DNA from: Candidatus Sulfopaludibacter sp. SbA3
Lineage (GTDB): Bacteria; Acidobacteriota; Terriglobia; Bryobacterales; Bryobacteraceae
Direction: 5' to 3'
DNA: 62,848 nt
Assembly: GCA_945893365.1 (NCBI GenBank)
Contig: CAMDED010000025.1
Coordinates: 1 to 62,848 of the forward strand
Below the pieces are notes generated by a model that was given only the letters and a program-made list of their open reading frames with translations, ran no database searches and was not told where the DNA came from. Positions 8,250-17,433 of the stretch are shown one piece after another. How positions within the stretch are numbered: position 1 is the stretch's first letter; each line of letters starts with the position of its first letter. The position numbers and the translations under genes are program-made.

Positions 8250-11200
8250 ATGCCAAGCAGAACTTGGTTTTTTCGCTTGGGTTTTTCCCTCATTTCGGCT
8301 CCGGCGTGCCTGCTGTTCGCGCAGCAGGAAACCGGCAGCATTACCGGACAGATCCTCGACCGGGTTGGCGCGAGTATCCCCAGCGCCCAAGTCACGATCC
8401 GGAACACCTCCAACAATGCCGCTTTCCAGGCCTCAACGGGGCAGGACGGTTTCTACAGCGCTCCGCAATTGGCGCCAGGCAATTATTCGATCAGCGTGAC
8501 CGCATCCGGCTTCAGCACCGTCGTGCGCCCGGGCATCACCGTCCATGTGAATGACCGTTTGCGCATCGACGTGACTCTTCAAATCGGCGCCGTAACGGAA
8601 ACGGTGCAGGTGGAAGGGACGACGCCTCTGCTGCAAACCGAGGACGCTGTCGCCGGCCAAGTCATCGACAACCAGCGCATTACCGAGCTGCCGCTCAACG
8701 GACGCAATTGGCTCCAACTGGCTACCCTCGCTCCCGCCACCGTCACCTACCCGGGTGTTGTTGACGGCGGGACCGGCAACTCGCAGGCCGTACTCATGAA
8801 CCTCGGCGGCACGCGCACCAACCAGAACAACTATCTATTGAACGGAACCGATAACACAGTCTTCGTTTCGAGCGGCGGCGCCGTCGTCTACCCACCCGTA
8901 GACTCGCTGCAGGAATTCAAGGTTCAAACGAACAACTACACCGCCGATACCGGCCGGCTCGCAGGCGCCGTCATCAACGCCACCATCAAGTCGGGCTCCA
9001 ACAATTTGCACGGATCGGCTTACGAGTTTCTTAGGAACCGCAATCTCACCGCCCGAAACTTCTTCGCCGCCCCAAACCAAAGCAAGCCGCAATTCACCCG
9101 AAATCAATTCGGCGCCAGCATCGGCGGGCCGTTCCTGCGCGACAAGCTGTTCTTTTTCCTCAACTATGAAGGCACTCGTCAGCGCCAGGACCAGGTCGCG
9201 ACGCGGCAGGTCTTTACCGACGCGCAAAAGGCCGGCAATTTTTCCGCCCAATTGGGGGCGCAAGCCGGCACGGATGCCCTCGGCCGTGCCGTTGCCGCGG
9301 GACAGATCTTCGATCCGTTTTCGGTACGGCAGGCCCCGAACGGCGCGTCCGTCCGGGATGCGTTCCCAGGCAACATCATTCCCGCCAGCCGGATCAATCC
9401 TATTTCGGCGAAACTTATGGCGCTTGTTCCGGGACCCAACTCCACCGGCTCGCCGAATTTTGTGCGCAATCTGAGCGCACCGCGCAACATCGATACGTTC
9501 GTCGGCCGCGTAGACTGGATCCGGTCGGAGAAGAACTCCGTCTTCGGCCACTTCGTCTATGCGGACCAGCACACGTCCACGGCGCCTATTCTGGGCTTGC
9601 CCCTCGACGGCGGCAACTCGCAGTTCAACACTTCCAACCAGCGGCAATTCGGGCTGGGCTGGAGTCATGTTTTCAGTCCGACCAAATTAAACGAGTTCCG
9701 CGCCGGTTTCGTGCGCAACGCCGGCCTTCGTTTAGCGGAACAGTCTCAGATCGACGTCAACTCCCAGTTTGGAATCCCCTTCCCCGATCCCGGCCCGCTT
9801 GTTCGCGGCCTCGCTGCGATGACGATTGCCGGCTTCACCCAGCTCGGAACCGCGGCCAGTACGCCGTTCTTCCAGTTCATCAACAAGTACGAGCTTTCCG
9901 ACAGCTTCACCTCCATTCATCGCAATCACACCCTGAAGTTCGGCGTGCGCGGGTCGCTCAAGCTGTTTCAGAATCAGCTCAACAACAACCAGGGCCGGGG
10001 CGTGCTCGACTTCAACGGCGTCTTCTCTCGACAGGTGGGTTTTGCCAACACCGGCAGCGCGATCGCCGACTTCCTCACCGGCGTCGCGAACACGGCGAAC
10101 CTCGGCAGCGTGACCAATGAAAAGGACGTCGGACGCGACGTGGAGTTCTACGCCCAGGACCGCTGGAGAGCGACTTCCAAACTCACCATCACGCTCGGCG
10201 TTCGCTACGAATACAATCCACCGAGTTGGGAAGCTCGCGACATGATCAGCAGCGTCAACTGGGACCGGGGCTATGTGAATCCGCGCGTCGTGGTCCCCAA
10301 GGGACAAAACGATACCACGTTTGCGCTTATGCGCAATGTGCTGTTCCCGTTCATTCCGGTCGAGCGGGCCACCGGCCTCGATCGGGGGCTCGTGAAGAAC
10401 ACGTACCTCAATTTTGCGCCGCGCCTCGGCATCGCCTATCAGATCGGGCCGAAAACCGTTGTGCGAACCGGCTACGGCATCTTCTACGGTTTTCCGGATG
10501 TGGTAAGTGGAGCCGTGCTTACTGTCAATCCGCCATCAAAGATCCTCATCGGCGAGGCGTCCAACACCATCGAACCGACTCTTCTCCTCGACCGCTCTAT
10601 ATTCGGTTCGTCGCCGTTTAACCGTGCGCTCACCAACCCGGCCTTCTTTTCCGTCCGCGCCGCCGAGTTTCCGCCGGACCTGACCCAGATGTACAATCTC
10701 AGCATTCAGCATGAATTCCGTCCGAACTGGCTGCTTGAGGTGGGTTACCTCGGTAACCGCGCTACGCGCCTCGCCGTAAGTACGCAAATCAATGACGCCC
10801 GTCCGGCGCTGCCGACCGATACCTCCACGCCCCAATCGCGCCGCCGCATTTCACCCGTGCTTGGGAACCTGCCGTACCTGGCCCCTCAGGGCAATTCCAG
10901 CTACAACGCGATGACCGTAAATTTGGAAACGCGCTTTTCCAAGGGATTCAGCTTCCTCGGGAACTACACGTGGTCTCGCGCCCTTGGCGTAGCGCCTCCC
11001 GTGACCAATGCCATAAACACGACTCCGGTTCTCGATGCGTTCAATCTGCGGCGCGAGTATTCCCCGCTGGAATTCGACGTGATCAACCGCGTCAGCCTCA
11101 CGTGGATCTACGAATTGCCGTTCGGCAAAGGCAAGAAGTTCCTCAGCCGCGGCTCGCGCGCGCTCGACCATCTGGCCGGCGGCTGGCAGATTAACGGCAT

Positions 11201-11636
11201 CAGCACCATGCAGGGCGGATTCCCCATAACCCCGGTGCTCGGCTTCTCCCTCGGCCGAACCTTCACTAACAGCCGCCCGAACGCCATCGGCGATCCGACG
11301 CTCACGTCCCGTCAACCCAACGATTGGCTCAATCCCGCCGCGTTTGCCGTTCCGTCCAACGCGGAAATCGCGGGCGGCAATTTCCACGGCAATGCCGGCC
11401 GCGGGTCCGTCCGGTCTCCCGGCTTTGTCAATTTCGATTTTTCGGCCGGCAAGAACTTCGACCTACGCGAACACGTGAGGCTGCAGTTCCGAGGCGAATT
11501 TTTCAACCTGACGAACACGCCTAATTTCGCCATTCCCAGCGCCGTAGGCTTGGTCGTGGGGACGCCAACATTCGGGAGGATCACCGCGGCGGCGGACCCA
11601 CGGGTTGTGCAGTTCGGTCTGAAACTCCTGTTCTGA
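8250..11636 (+). CDS. Oar-like TonB-dependent outer membrane receptor
   Basis: 1128 residues. A signal peptide (1-24) is followed by a carboxypeptidase-regulatory-like beta-sandwich (about 27-110, starting ETGSITGQILD), a plug domain (about 115-230, with ELPLNGRNWL) and a long beta-barrel ending in aromatic FGLKLLF, as outer membrane proteins do. The barrel holds the repeated vocabulary of this family, for example GDAFPGN-like turns and YELPFGKGK. In acidobacteria these receptors are numerous and are thought to import oligosaccharides or other large substrates. The start is fixed by AAAGGAG 9 nt upstream. The next gene begins 6 nt after the stop, pointing to a shared transcript. Confidence 0.93.
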   Translation: MPSRTWFFRLGFSLISAPACLLFAQQETGSITGQILDRVGASIPSAQVTIRNTSNNAAFQASTGQDGFYSAPQLAPGNYSISVTASGFSTVVRPGITVHVNDRLRIDVTLQIGAVTETVQVEGTTPLLQTEDAVAGQVIDNQRITELPLNGRNWLQLATLAPATVTYPGVVDGGTGNSQAVLMNLGGTRTNQNNYLLNGTDNTVFVSSGGAVVYPPVDSLQEFKVQTNNYTADTGRLAGAVINATIKSGSNNLHGSAYEFLRNRNLTARNFFAAPNQSKPQFTRNQFGASIGGPFLRDKLFFFLNYEGTRQRQDQVATRQVFTDAQKAGNFSAQLGAQAGTDALGRAVAAGQIFDPFSVRQAPNGASVRDAFPGNIIPASRINPISAKLMALVPGPNSTGSPNFVRNLSAPRNIDTFVGRVDWIRSEKNSVFGHFVYADQHTSTAPILGLPLDGGNSQFNTSNQRQFGLGWSHVFSPTKLNEFRAGFVRNAGLRLAEQSQIDVNSQFGIPFPDPGPLVRGLAAMTIAGFTQLGTAASTPFFQFINKYELSDSFTSIHRNHTLKFGVRGSLKLFQNQLNNNQGRGVLDFNGVFSRQVGFANTGSAIADFLTGVANTANLGSVTNEKDVGRDVEFYAQDRWRATSKLTITLGVRYEYNPPSWEARDMISSVNWDRGYVNPRVVVPKGQNDTTFALMRNVLFPFIPVERATGLDRGLVKNTYLNFAPRLGIAYQIGPKTVVRTGYGIFYGFPDVVSGAVLTVNPPSKILIGEASNTIEPTLLLDRSIFGSSPFNRALTNPAFFSVRAAEFPPDLTQMYNLSIQHEFRPNWLLEVGYLGNRATRLAVSTQINDARPALPTDTSTPQSRRRISPVLGNLPYLAPQGNSSYNAMTVNLETRFSKGFSFLGNYTWSRALGVAPPVTNAINTTPVLDAFNLRREYSPLEFDVINRVSLTWIYELPFGKGKKFLSRGSRALDHLAGGWQINGISTMQGGFPITPVLGFSLGRTFTNSRPNAIGDPTLTSRQPNDWLNPAAFAVPSNAEIAGGNFHGNAGRGSVRSPGFVNFDFSAGKNFDLREHVRLQFRGEFFNLTNTPNFAIPSAVGLVVGTPTFGRITAAADPRVVQFGLKLLF

Positions 11637-11642
11637 GGTCCT

Positions 11643-13487
11643 ATGAGGATACTCATCACTCTGATCGCTCTTGTCTTCGCCGCCAGGGGCGAATCCGAGA
11701 AGCCCCGCGAGATCGCTCCCGGTCTCTTCGTTTATAAGGACACTTGCAACGTCTACGCGATGGTCAAGGATGGCCGGGCGTTGCTGATCGACTTCGGTTC
11801 GGGCGGCATTCTCCAGCACTTGGATGCCATCGGCGCCCGGCAGGTCGACTGGATCCTCCACACCCACTTTCACCGCGATCAGAACCAGGGGGACCACCTC
11901 GCTACCGCGCGCGGTATCAAGATCGCCGTTCCCGCGGCGGAGCGTAAGTACTTCGAAGCCGCGGAAGAGATGTGGCAGGAGAAGAAGGCCCTTCATCTCT
12001 ATGACCTTCGAAACGAGTTTTTCGCTCCGGCCAAAAACATCCGCGTCGATCGCGGCCTGGAGCCCAGAACCACGTTCGACTGGCAAGGGATCGGGTTGCA
12101 GGTGATGGCCTCGCCCGGTCATACCGAGGGCGCGCTGTCGTATCTGGTGGACTGGAACAACAAGAAGTACGCCTTCTCCGGGGATCTGGTGGCGTCGCCG
12201 GGCAAGATCCTCACCATCCACGATCTAGAAGCGCCCTACGTCGGCATGCGCGGTATTGCCGCACAGATCGCTTCCTTGAACTCGATGCGCCAAGCCGCGC
12301 CGGACATTCTCTTGCCCTCGCACGGCGAGCCGACCACCGACGTGCAGGGCTCTATCCCGCCGCTCATTCGGGACCTCGCCATCATTCACGACCAATACAA
12401 CTGGTTCACTTATACCGTTCGGCAGCCCAACACCGGGGTGACCCGGATGAGCCCACACGTCTGGCACGTGCGCATGGCCAACGGTGGAACCGCTTATGTC
12501 ATCGTGTCGGACTCGGGCCGCGCCTTCATATGGGACAGCCACGTCAATGATGTACCGAAAATCGAAGAGATTCAAAAAAAGACGGGCTTTCGCCAGGTTG
12601 ACTTCGTGACCGTCAGCCACTATCACGACGATCACGTCGGAGGAGTCAACGAGATCAAGCGTCGCTTTGGGGCGAAATTCTGGGTCATGCGACACATGGT
12701 GGAGATTCTCGAGAACCCGATCGCGTTCAACATGCCTTGCCTGTGGCATGAACCTATCAAGGTGGACCGCGTACTGGAGGACGGCGAATCGTTCGTCTGG
12801 GAAGGCATGAAGCTGCGTTTCTACTACCTGCCGGGCCAAACCGAGTTCGCGCAGGGACTGCTGCTCGAAGTGGATGGTAAACGCATTCTTTTCGATGGCG
12901 ATAATATCTCCTACTCGGTTCCCGGCCGCCCCATGCTCGGCCATTACGTGGCTCGCAACTACCAGAGACTCGACGGCGGGCACATTTACTGCGCCCGCAA
13001 GTTTCTCGAAGTCAAACCCGACTATATCGCCCCGAATCATTTCGAGTGGGTTCCCGCCACCGACCAGATTCTTCAGTCCTACCTCAAGAACTCGGAGGAG
13101 ATGAAAGAAGTTTTCACGCGGGTGCTCGATCAACCTAACCCGATGTTCGGCCTCGATAACAACTGGATTTCGGCATTTCCTTACCAAGTGGAAGCGAAGG
13201 CGGGCCAGGAAGTCGATGTGGAGGTGCGATTCCGCAACTGGCTCTATGGCGGCGCAAAGGTCCGTGCGACGTGGCGCTTGCCGGAAGGTTGGAGCGTCGA
13301 GCCCGCGGTCGTCGAGGTGAATGCGTCGCCTTACTCGAGCGCCAAGGGAAAGGCACGGTTACGAATCCCGCCCAACGCCAAGCTTGACCGTCGGTATGTG
13401 CTCACCCTCGATATCGAGCGCGACGGCAAAAGCCTGGGTGAGCTCACCGAGATGTTGGTGAACATCCACCCGATGAAGGCGCACTGA
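11643..13487 (+). CDS. Exported tandem metallo-beta-lactamase-fold hydrolase
   Basis: 614 residues: signal peptide (about 1-16), two consecutive MBL-fold domains and a C-terminal beta-sandwich-like region from about 515. Domain 1 has THFHRDQ (H75, H77, D79), with Gln80 replacing the last His of HxHxDH, but keeps later metal-site residues (SPGHTEG, FSGD, SHGEP). Domain 2 has a full HYHDDH (326-331) but a Gln in PGQTE where a metal-binding His is usual, and keeps FDGDN and PNHFE. Each half therefore lacks one ligand of the usual dinuclear site. Substrate unknown. Co-transcription with the Oar-like receptor suggests processing of an imported or surface ligand. Confidence 0.85.
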   Translation: MRILITLIALVFAARGESEKPREIAPGLFVYKDTCNVYAMVKDGRALLIDFGSGGILQHLDAIGARQVDWILHTHFHRDQNQGDHLATARGIKIAVPAAERKYFEAAEEMWQEKKALHLYDLRNEFFAPAKNIRVDRGLEPRTTFDWQGIGLQVMASPGHTEGALSYLVDWNNKKYAFSGDLVASPGKILTIHDLEAPYVGMRGIAAQIASLNSMRQAAPDILLPSHGEPTTDVQGSIPPLIRDLAIIHDQYNWFTYTVRQPNTGVTRMSPHVWHVRMANGGTAYVIVSDSGRAFIWDSHVNDVPKIEEIQKKTGFRQVDFVTVSHYHDDHVGGVNEIKRRFGAKFWVMRHMVEILENPIAFNMPCLWHEPIKVDRVLEDGESFVWEGMKLRFYYLPGQTEFAQGLLLEVDGKRILFDGDNISYSVPGRPMLGHYVARNYQRLDGGHIYCARKFLEVKPDYIAPNHFEWVPATDQILQSYLKNSEEMKEVFTRVLDQPNPMFGLDNNWISAFPYQVEAKAGQEVDVEVRFRNWLYGGAKVRATWRLPEGWSVEPAVVEVNASPYSSAKGKARLRIPPNAKLDRRYVLTLDIERDGKSLGELTEMLVNIHPMKAH

Positions 13488-13651
13488 CGGGCGTACTCAG
13501 ACGGCGCTCGCGTTCGATCCTATGCCTCGCGTTCGTCATGCTTCCGGTCTGGAGCTTCCGGGGCGGTCGACAATCTCAGCGCAGTCCGCTCCGCGTTGGA
13601 TGTCTCCGATGACGCGCATGCACTCGGAGGGGCTTTGTTGCGAGACTTTTG

Positions 13652-13790
13652 ATGAATCTCGTCGAGCGGTGGTTCGGACGCCTGGACAGTAAGGCCATCG
13701 GCCGCGGAGTCTTCCCGGCGTCGCCGACCTGAAGACGTCTATCGAGGCGTTTCTCACCGCTAGGGAACCAGAATCCCAAACCCTCTGCTA
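13652..13790 (+). pseudogene. Remnant of IS630-family transposase C-terminus
   Basis: A 46-codon stretch reading MNLVERWFGRLDSKAI, then after a one-base shift VADLKTSIEAFLTA. This is the typical C-terminal DDE region of IS630-type transposases (VERWF, RG-F, SVADL-I-F). A deletion near 13715 breaks the frame and the remainder of the element is missing. It lies in the intergenic space before the convergent chromate transporter genes. Confidence 0.65.
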
Positions 13791-13809
13791 TACCGCCCCC
13801 GGCATGCGC

Positions 13810-14334
13810 CTACCCGCCTGTAAGAACGCGGGCGGCGAAGCCTACGCCCGCCGACGCGGCGATCAGCCACAGGGTCGGTTTCTTTGTGAACGCGGTGTAA
13901 GCGAATGCGCCGATCGCAATGACGGCTGGAACGGCGCCGGTAATCGAATCGCGCGCGAGCGGTACGGTTGAAAACGTCACGAGTCCGGCGGCCGCAATGA
14001 CCAGAGTCGCAATCGCACTCTTTACTTTAGGGCTTTCGGCGCGCGCGCCCAGGTACTGAAGCAGCGGTACGATCAGAAATGCCGGCGTCACCATGGCGAG
14101 ACAGCCGGCGATCGCCCCCGGAACGCCCGCCACGAAGTAGCCGACACTTACTATATAAAGGCCGTTTGGTCCGGGCACGGTTCGTCCGGCGGCAACCGCC
14201 GCGTTCAACTGGCGATCCGTCAGAACCCGGCGCCGCTCGACCAGATCCTCCCGCACAACCGGCAGCGACGTCAGGCCGCTGAACGAGGTGAGCGTCGCCT
14301 TTGCGAGCAAGAGATAGAGGATGAACGGGTTCAT
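13810..14334 (-). CDS. Chromate transporter half protein (ChrA-type)
   Basis: A 174-residue membrane protein with about five hydrophobic segments and the family features FTSFSGLTSLP-like N-terminus and GRTVPGPNGLY near 50. It overlaps the preceding gene by 4 nt (start ATG at 14334, upstream stop TGA at 14333-14331), so the two are translated together. Short CHR proteins encoded as adjacent pairs are well known and assemble into one transporter of opposite-facing halves. The family effluxes chromate, probably in exchange with or related to sulfate, but the substrate here is not proven. Confidence 0.85.
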   Translation of the reverse strand: MNPFILYLLLAKATLTSFSGLTSLPVVREDLVERRRVLTDRQLNAAVAAGRTVPGPNGLYIVSVGYFVAGVPGAIAGCLAMVTPAFLIVPLLQYLGARAESPKVKSAIATLVIAAAGLVTFSTVPLARDSITGAVPAVIAIGAFAYTAFTKKPTLWLIAASAGVGFAARVLTGG

Positions 14335-14870
14335 TGTTCCCACACCAGCCCGACTGCGAATGCGGCGCCGAGCAGCGGCACGGGCGGAAGGGAGAAGCTG
14401 AACGACAACACGAGCGATGCCGCGTACAGTAAGACGGTCCGGGGCCAGCGCCTCGATTTGAGATGCGGACGCAGTAACTGCCATACGGCGGCCGCCATCA
14501 TTCCGCTAGCCGCCGCGAGCGTGCCCTCGATCGCAGCCACCGCCAGAGGATTCGAGCGGAGCAATTGATACGATTGCGTAAACAACACGACGAGGAACGA
14601 GCTCGGCATGGCGACGCCCATTACGGCCCCAATTGCGCCAGGCCAGCCCAGCAGACGCCATCCGGCGCCGGCGCAGAACGCCAGGAGATTGGTTCCGGGA
14701 ACGACGCGCGCAAGTCCATAGATGAGGGCGTATTGCTCGCGCGGCATCCAACCGCGAGCGATGACCATCTCCGCCTGAAGGGCCGCCATGGTCGGATCGC
14801 CGCCGCCGAACGTCAGATTTCCCACGCGCGTGAACAGCGCCGTCAGACGGCCCAGGGAAAGAGGCTCCAT
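14331..14870 (-). CDS. Chromate transporter half protein (ChrA-type)
   Basis: 179 residues with several membrane segments and the CHR-family motifs FGGGDPTMAALQAE near 22-35 and LARVVPGTNLLAF near 55. It is the first gene of the two-gene chr pair. The ATG at 14870 lies back to back with the plus-strand gene starting at 14869, so both starts share the same few bases and the promoters must lie inside the opposite coding sequences or be divergent and overlapping. Confidence 0.85.
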   Translation of the reverse strand: MEPLSLGRLTALFTRVGNLTFGGGDPTMAALQAEMVIARGWMPREQYALIYGLARVVPGTNLLAFCAGAGWRLLGWPGAIGAVMGVAMPSSFLVVLFTQSYQLLRSNPLAVAAIEGTLAAASGMMAAAVWQLLRPHLKSRRWPRTVLLYAASLVLSFSFSLPPVPLLGAAFAVGLVWEQ

Positions 14871-15900
14871 GGCTGTAATGTATCATCTGGGTATGCGCGG
14901 GAAATGGATTCTGCTCTCGGCGGCGGTGATTCTGATCGCGATCGCGGGGGGCGCTCTTACAGGGTTATGGAATTCGCCCGTCTCCACGAAGGATGCTCCG
15001 GCGGCGCCTGCCCCGTCCGGGATTCCGGCCACGCCGGAGAGCTTGGAACTCAGCCTTACCGGTCCGATCCGCGCGCAGAAGACGGTTCCGGTCAACGTGG
15101 AACTGGAGGGAAAGATCGAGTCGTTCGCGGTCGAGGTGGGACAGGAAGTGTTTGAGGGTCAGATGCTCGCGCGGATAGGAAATCCGGGGCTGGAGAACGC
15201 GCAGCAACTGGCCATCGAAGCCGTGGCGTCCCTTCAGGATCGCGTAAACGGAATCGAGAGCTCGATCATTGCCGGGCGCCTGGAGTCGTCCCGCGCCCGA
15301 GCGGACGCCAGCCGCGCCAAGCTCGAATACGATCGAACGCAAAGGATCGCCGAGCGGCAACAGATGCTGCAGAAGGAAGGAGCCACGCCGCGTCTGACTT
15401 TCGAGAAAGCGCAAAATGAGTTCGGTCTGGCGAAAGTCGAATTCAGCAGTCTGGACGAGCGCGCGCGGCAGTCGGAGGAACGGATCACAAGGCTTCTGGC
15501 GGACCTTGACCGGGCTAAGAAAATGCTTAGGGAAAAATCGGACGATCTGGAACAGGCTAAGACGGAGATGGGCGCGAGCGAGGTCCTGGCGCCGGTCGAC
15601 GGGTTGGTCGTGACGCGCCGGAAGCAGGTGGGTGAACAGGTCGCTCTCGACGACCCGGCGATTCTCGATATCGCCGTCGACCTCGGGCTGCTGGAGGTGG
15701 CGCTCGAGCCTAAACCCGAGGAATTGGCGCGGATCAAGGCCGGCCAGCAGGCGTTGGTGTCGGTCGCGGAGATGGCGGTGGAGGGGATGCCGGGCGAGGT
15801 GGCCGCAATCAAAGGCAACATTGTGATCGTGCACTTCTCCAGCGCGGACCCGGCCGTGAAACCCACCATGACGGGAAGCGTGCGGATCAAGATAGAATAG
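14869..15900 (+). CDS. HlyD-like membrane fusion protein
   Basis: 343 residues. One N-terminal membrane segment (about 12-30) is followed by half of a biotinyl/lipoyl-like domain (about 65-110), a long coiled coil (about 115-245, rich in Arg/Glu/Ala) and the second lipoyl half (SEVLAPVDGLVVTRRKQVGE), then a beta-barrel region. This is the layout of periplasmic adaptor proteins of efflux or secretion systems. No ABC or RND partner is adjacent. The ATG at 14869 has AAAGAGG 5 nt upstream; ATGs at 14878 and 14893 are alternatives. Confidence 0.82.
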   Translation: MAVMYHLGMRGKWILLSAAVILIAIAGGALTGLWNSPVSTKDAPAAPAPSGIPATPESLELSLTGPIRAQKTVPVNVELEGKIESFAVEVGQEVFEGQMLARIGNPGLENAQQLAIEAVASLQDRVNGIESSIIAGRLESSRARADASRAKLEYDRTQRIAERQQMLQKEGATPRLTFEKAQNEFGLAKVEFSSLDERARQSEERITRLLADLDRAKKMLREKSDDLEQAKTEMGASEVLAPVDGLVVTRRKQVGEQVALDDPAILDIAVDLGLLEVALEPKPEELARIKAGQQALVSVAEMAVEGMPGEVAAIKGNIVIVHFSSADPAVKPTMTGSVRIKIE

Positions 15901-15912
15901 CCTTTGAATTCT

Positions 15913-17430
15913 ATGCAATTTCTTTCCACGAGCCTGATCGAGCTGATCACCCAGACTTCCACCAACCTGCCGCCGGATGTGAGGCAGGCGATGGGAATCG
16001 CGGCAGCCGTCGAGACGCCCGCCACGCAATCGTCGCAGGCGCTCAACGTGATCCTGTCGAATATCGACATGGCGAACGACGACGAGGGACCCATATGCCA
16101 GGACACCGGCATGCCCACGTTTCAGGTACACACTCCCGTCGGCGTCAACCAGATCACGATTAAGAAGGCGATCCGGGCGGCGGTTGCGGAAGCGACGCGG
16201 CGCGGAAAGCTCCGCCCGAATTCGGTCGATTCCATTACGGGTGAAAACAGCGGCGATAACCTGGGCGAGGAGACGCCCGTCATCCACTTCGAGCAGTGGG
16301 AGGAGGATGAGATCGAGATCAGCCTCATCCTCAAAGGCGGCGGATGCGAAAACAAGAACATCCAGTATTCGCTTCCGGCAAATCTCGATCACCTGGGCCG
16401 CGCCGACCGCAATTTAGAGGGCGTCCGCAAGTGCATTCTGCACGCCGTGTGGCAGGCGCAAGGCCAGGGATGCGCGCCTGGGGCGCTCGGCGTGTGCATC
16501 GGCAGCGACCGGGCGCACGGCTACGCGCTCGCCAAGAACCAGTTGCTGCGAACTCTTGACGACACGAACCCGCATCCCGACCTCGCGCGCCTTGAAGCCG
16601 AGATCATGGACGAGGCGAATCGCCTGGGTGTGGGCGCGATGGGATTCGGCGGCAAAGCGTCGGTCATCGGCTGCAAGATCATGGCGGCGAACCGCCTTCC
16701 GGCAAGCTTCTTCGTATCGGTGGCCTATGAATGCTGGGCGTTCCGGCGGCTCGGCGTGCGCCTCGACGCGACGAGCGGGGCGATCGCGAAGTGGCTCTAC
16801 CGCGATCCGGAGCGTCCGGTGGAGCGAATGACGAAGGGCGAGGGCTTCGCGCTCTCCGGCCGCGAAGTGATTCTGAATCCGCCGCTCACCGAGGCGCAGA
16901 TGCGCGCGCTCAAGGTGGGCGACGTGGTCCTGATCAGCGGAGAGATGTTCACGGGCCGCGATGCGGTTCACGCCCACCTGATGAAGAACCCGCCGCCCGT
17001 CGATCTCAATGGCGCGGTGCTCTATCACTGCGGTCCGGTGATGCTGAAGCAGGGGGATCAGTGGGTGGTCAAGGCCGCGGGCCCGACGACAAGCATTCGC
17101 GAGGAACCGTACCAGGCGGATGTGATCCGCAACTATGGCGTCCGGGCGGTGATCGGCAAGGGCGGCATGGGGCCGAGGACGCTGGCCGCGCTGAAGGAGT
17201 GCGGAGCTGTGTATCTCAACGGCATAGGCGGCGCGGCGCAGTATTACGCGCGGGCCGTCGAGCGGGTGCTCGGCGTGAATCTGATGGAGTTCGGAATTCC
17301 CGAAGCAATGTGGCATCTGAAGGTGAATAACTTCATGGCGATCGTGACGATGGACGCTCACGGGAACAGCCTGCACGCGGATCTGGAAAAGTCCACGGGC
17401 GAGGCGCTGAAGGCTTTACAGACGGTGTAG
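15913..17430 (+). CDS. fumA: Class I fumarate hydratase (iron-sulfur)
   Basis: 505 residues, the alpha and beta domains of class I fumarase/tartrate dehydratase in one chain. It converts fumarate to malate in the TCA cycle and is cytoplasmic. The alpha part has ICQDTGMP (C62), GCAPG (C187) and YECWA (C274), spaced like the three cysteines that hold the catalytic 4Fe-4S cluster. The beta part has the conserved GPTTSIREEPY near 394 and IGKGGMG near 415. The ATG at 15913 is chosen over the in-frame TTG at 15904. A L(+)-tartrate dehydratase cannot be excluded by reading alone, but the fused form favours fumarase. The next gene starts 4 nt after the stop. Confidence 0.9.
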   Translation: MQFLSTSLIELITQTSTNLPPDVRQAMGIAAAVETPATQSSQALNVILSNIDMANDDEGPICQDTGMPTFQVHTPVGVNQITIKKAIRAAVAEATRRGKLRPNSVDSITGENSGDNLGEETPVIHFEQWEEDEIEISLILKGGGCENKNIQYSLPANLDHLGRADRNLEGVRKCILHAVWQAQGQGCAPGALGVCIGSDRAHGYALAKNQLLRTLDDTNPHPDLARLEAEIMDEANRLGVGAMGFGGKASVIGCKIMAANRLPASFFVSVAYECWAFRRLGVRLDATSGAIAKWLYRDPERPVERMTKGEGFALSGREVILNPPLTEAQMRALKVGDVVLISGEMFTGRDAVHAHLMKNPPPVDLNGAVLYHCGPVMLKQGDQWVVKAAGPTTSIREEPYQADVIRNYGVRAVIGKGGMGPRTLAALKECGAVYLNGIGGAAQYYARAVERVLGVNLMEFGIPEAMWHLKVNNFMAIVTMDAHGNSLHADLEKSTGEALKALQTV

Positions 17431-17433
17431 CGT

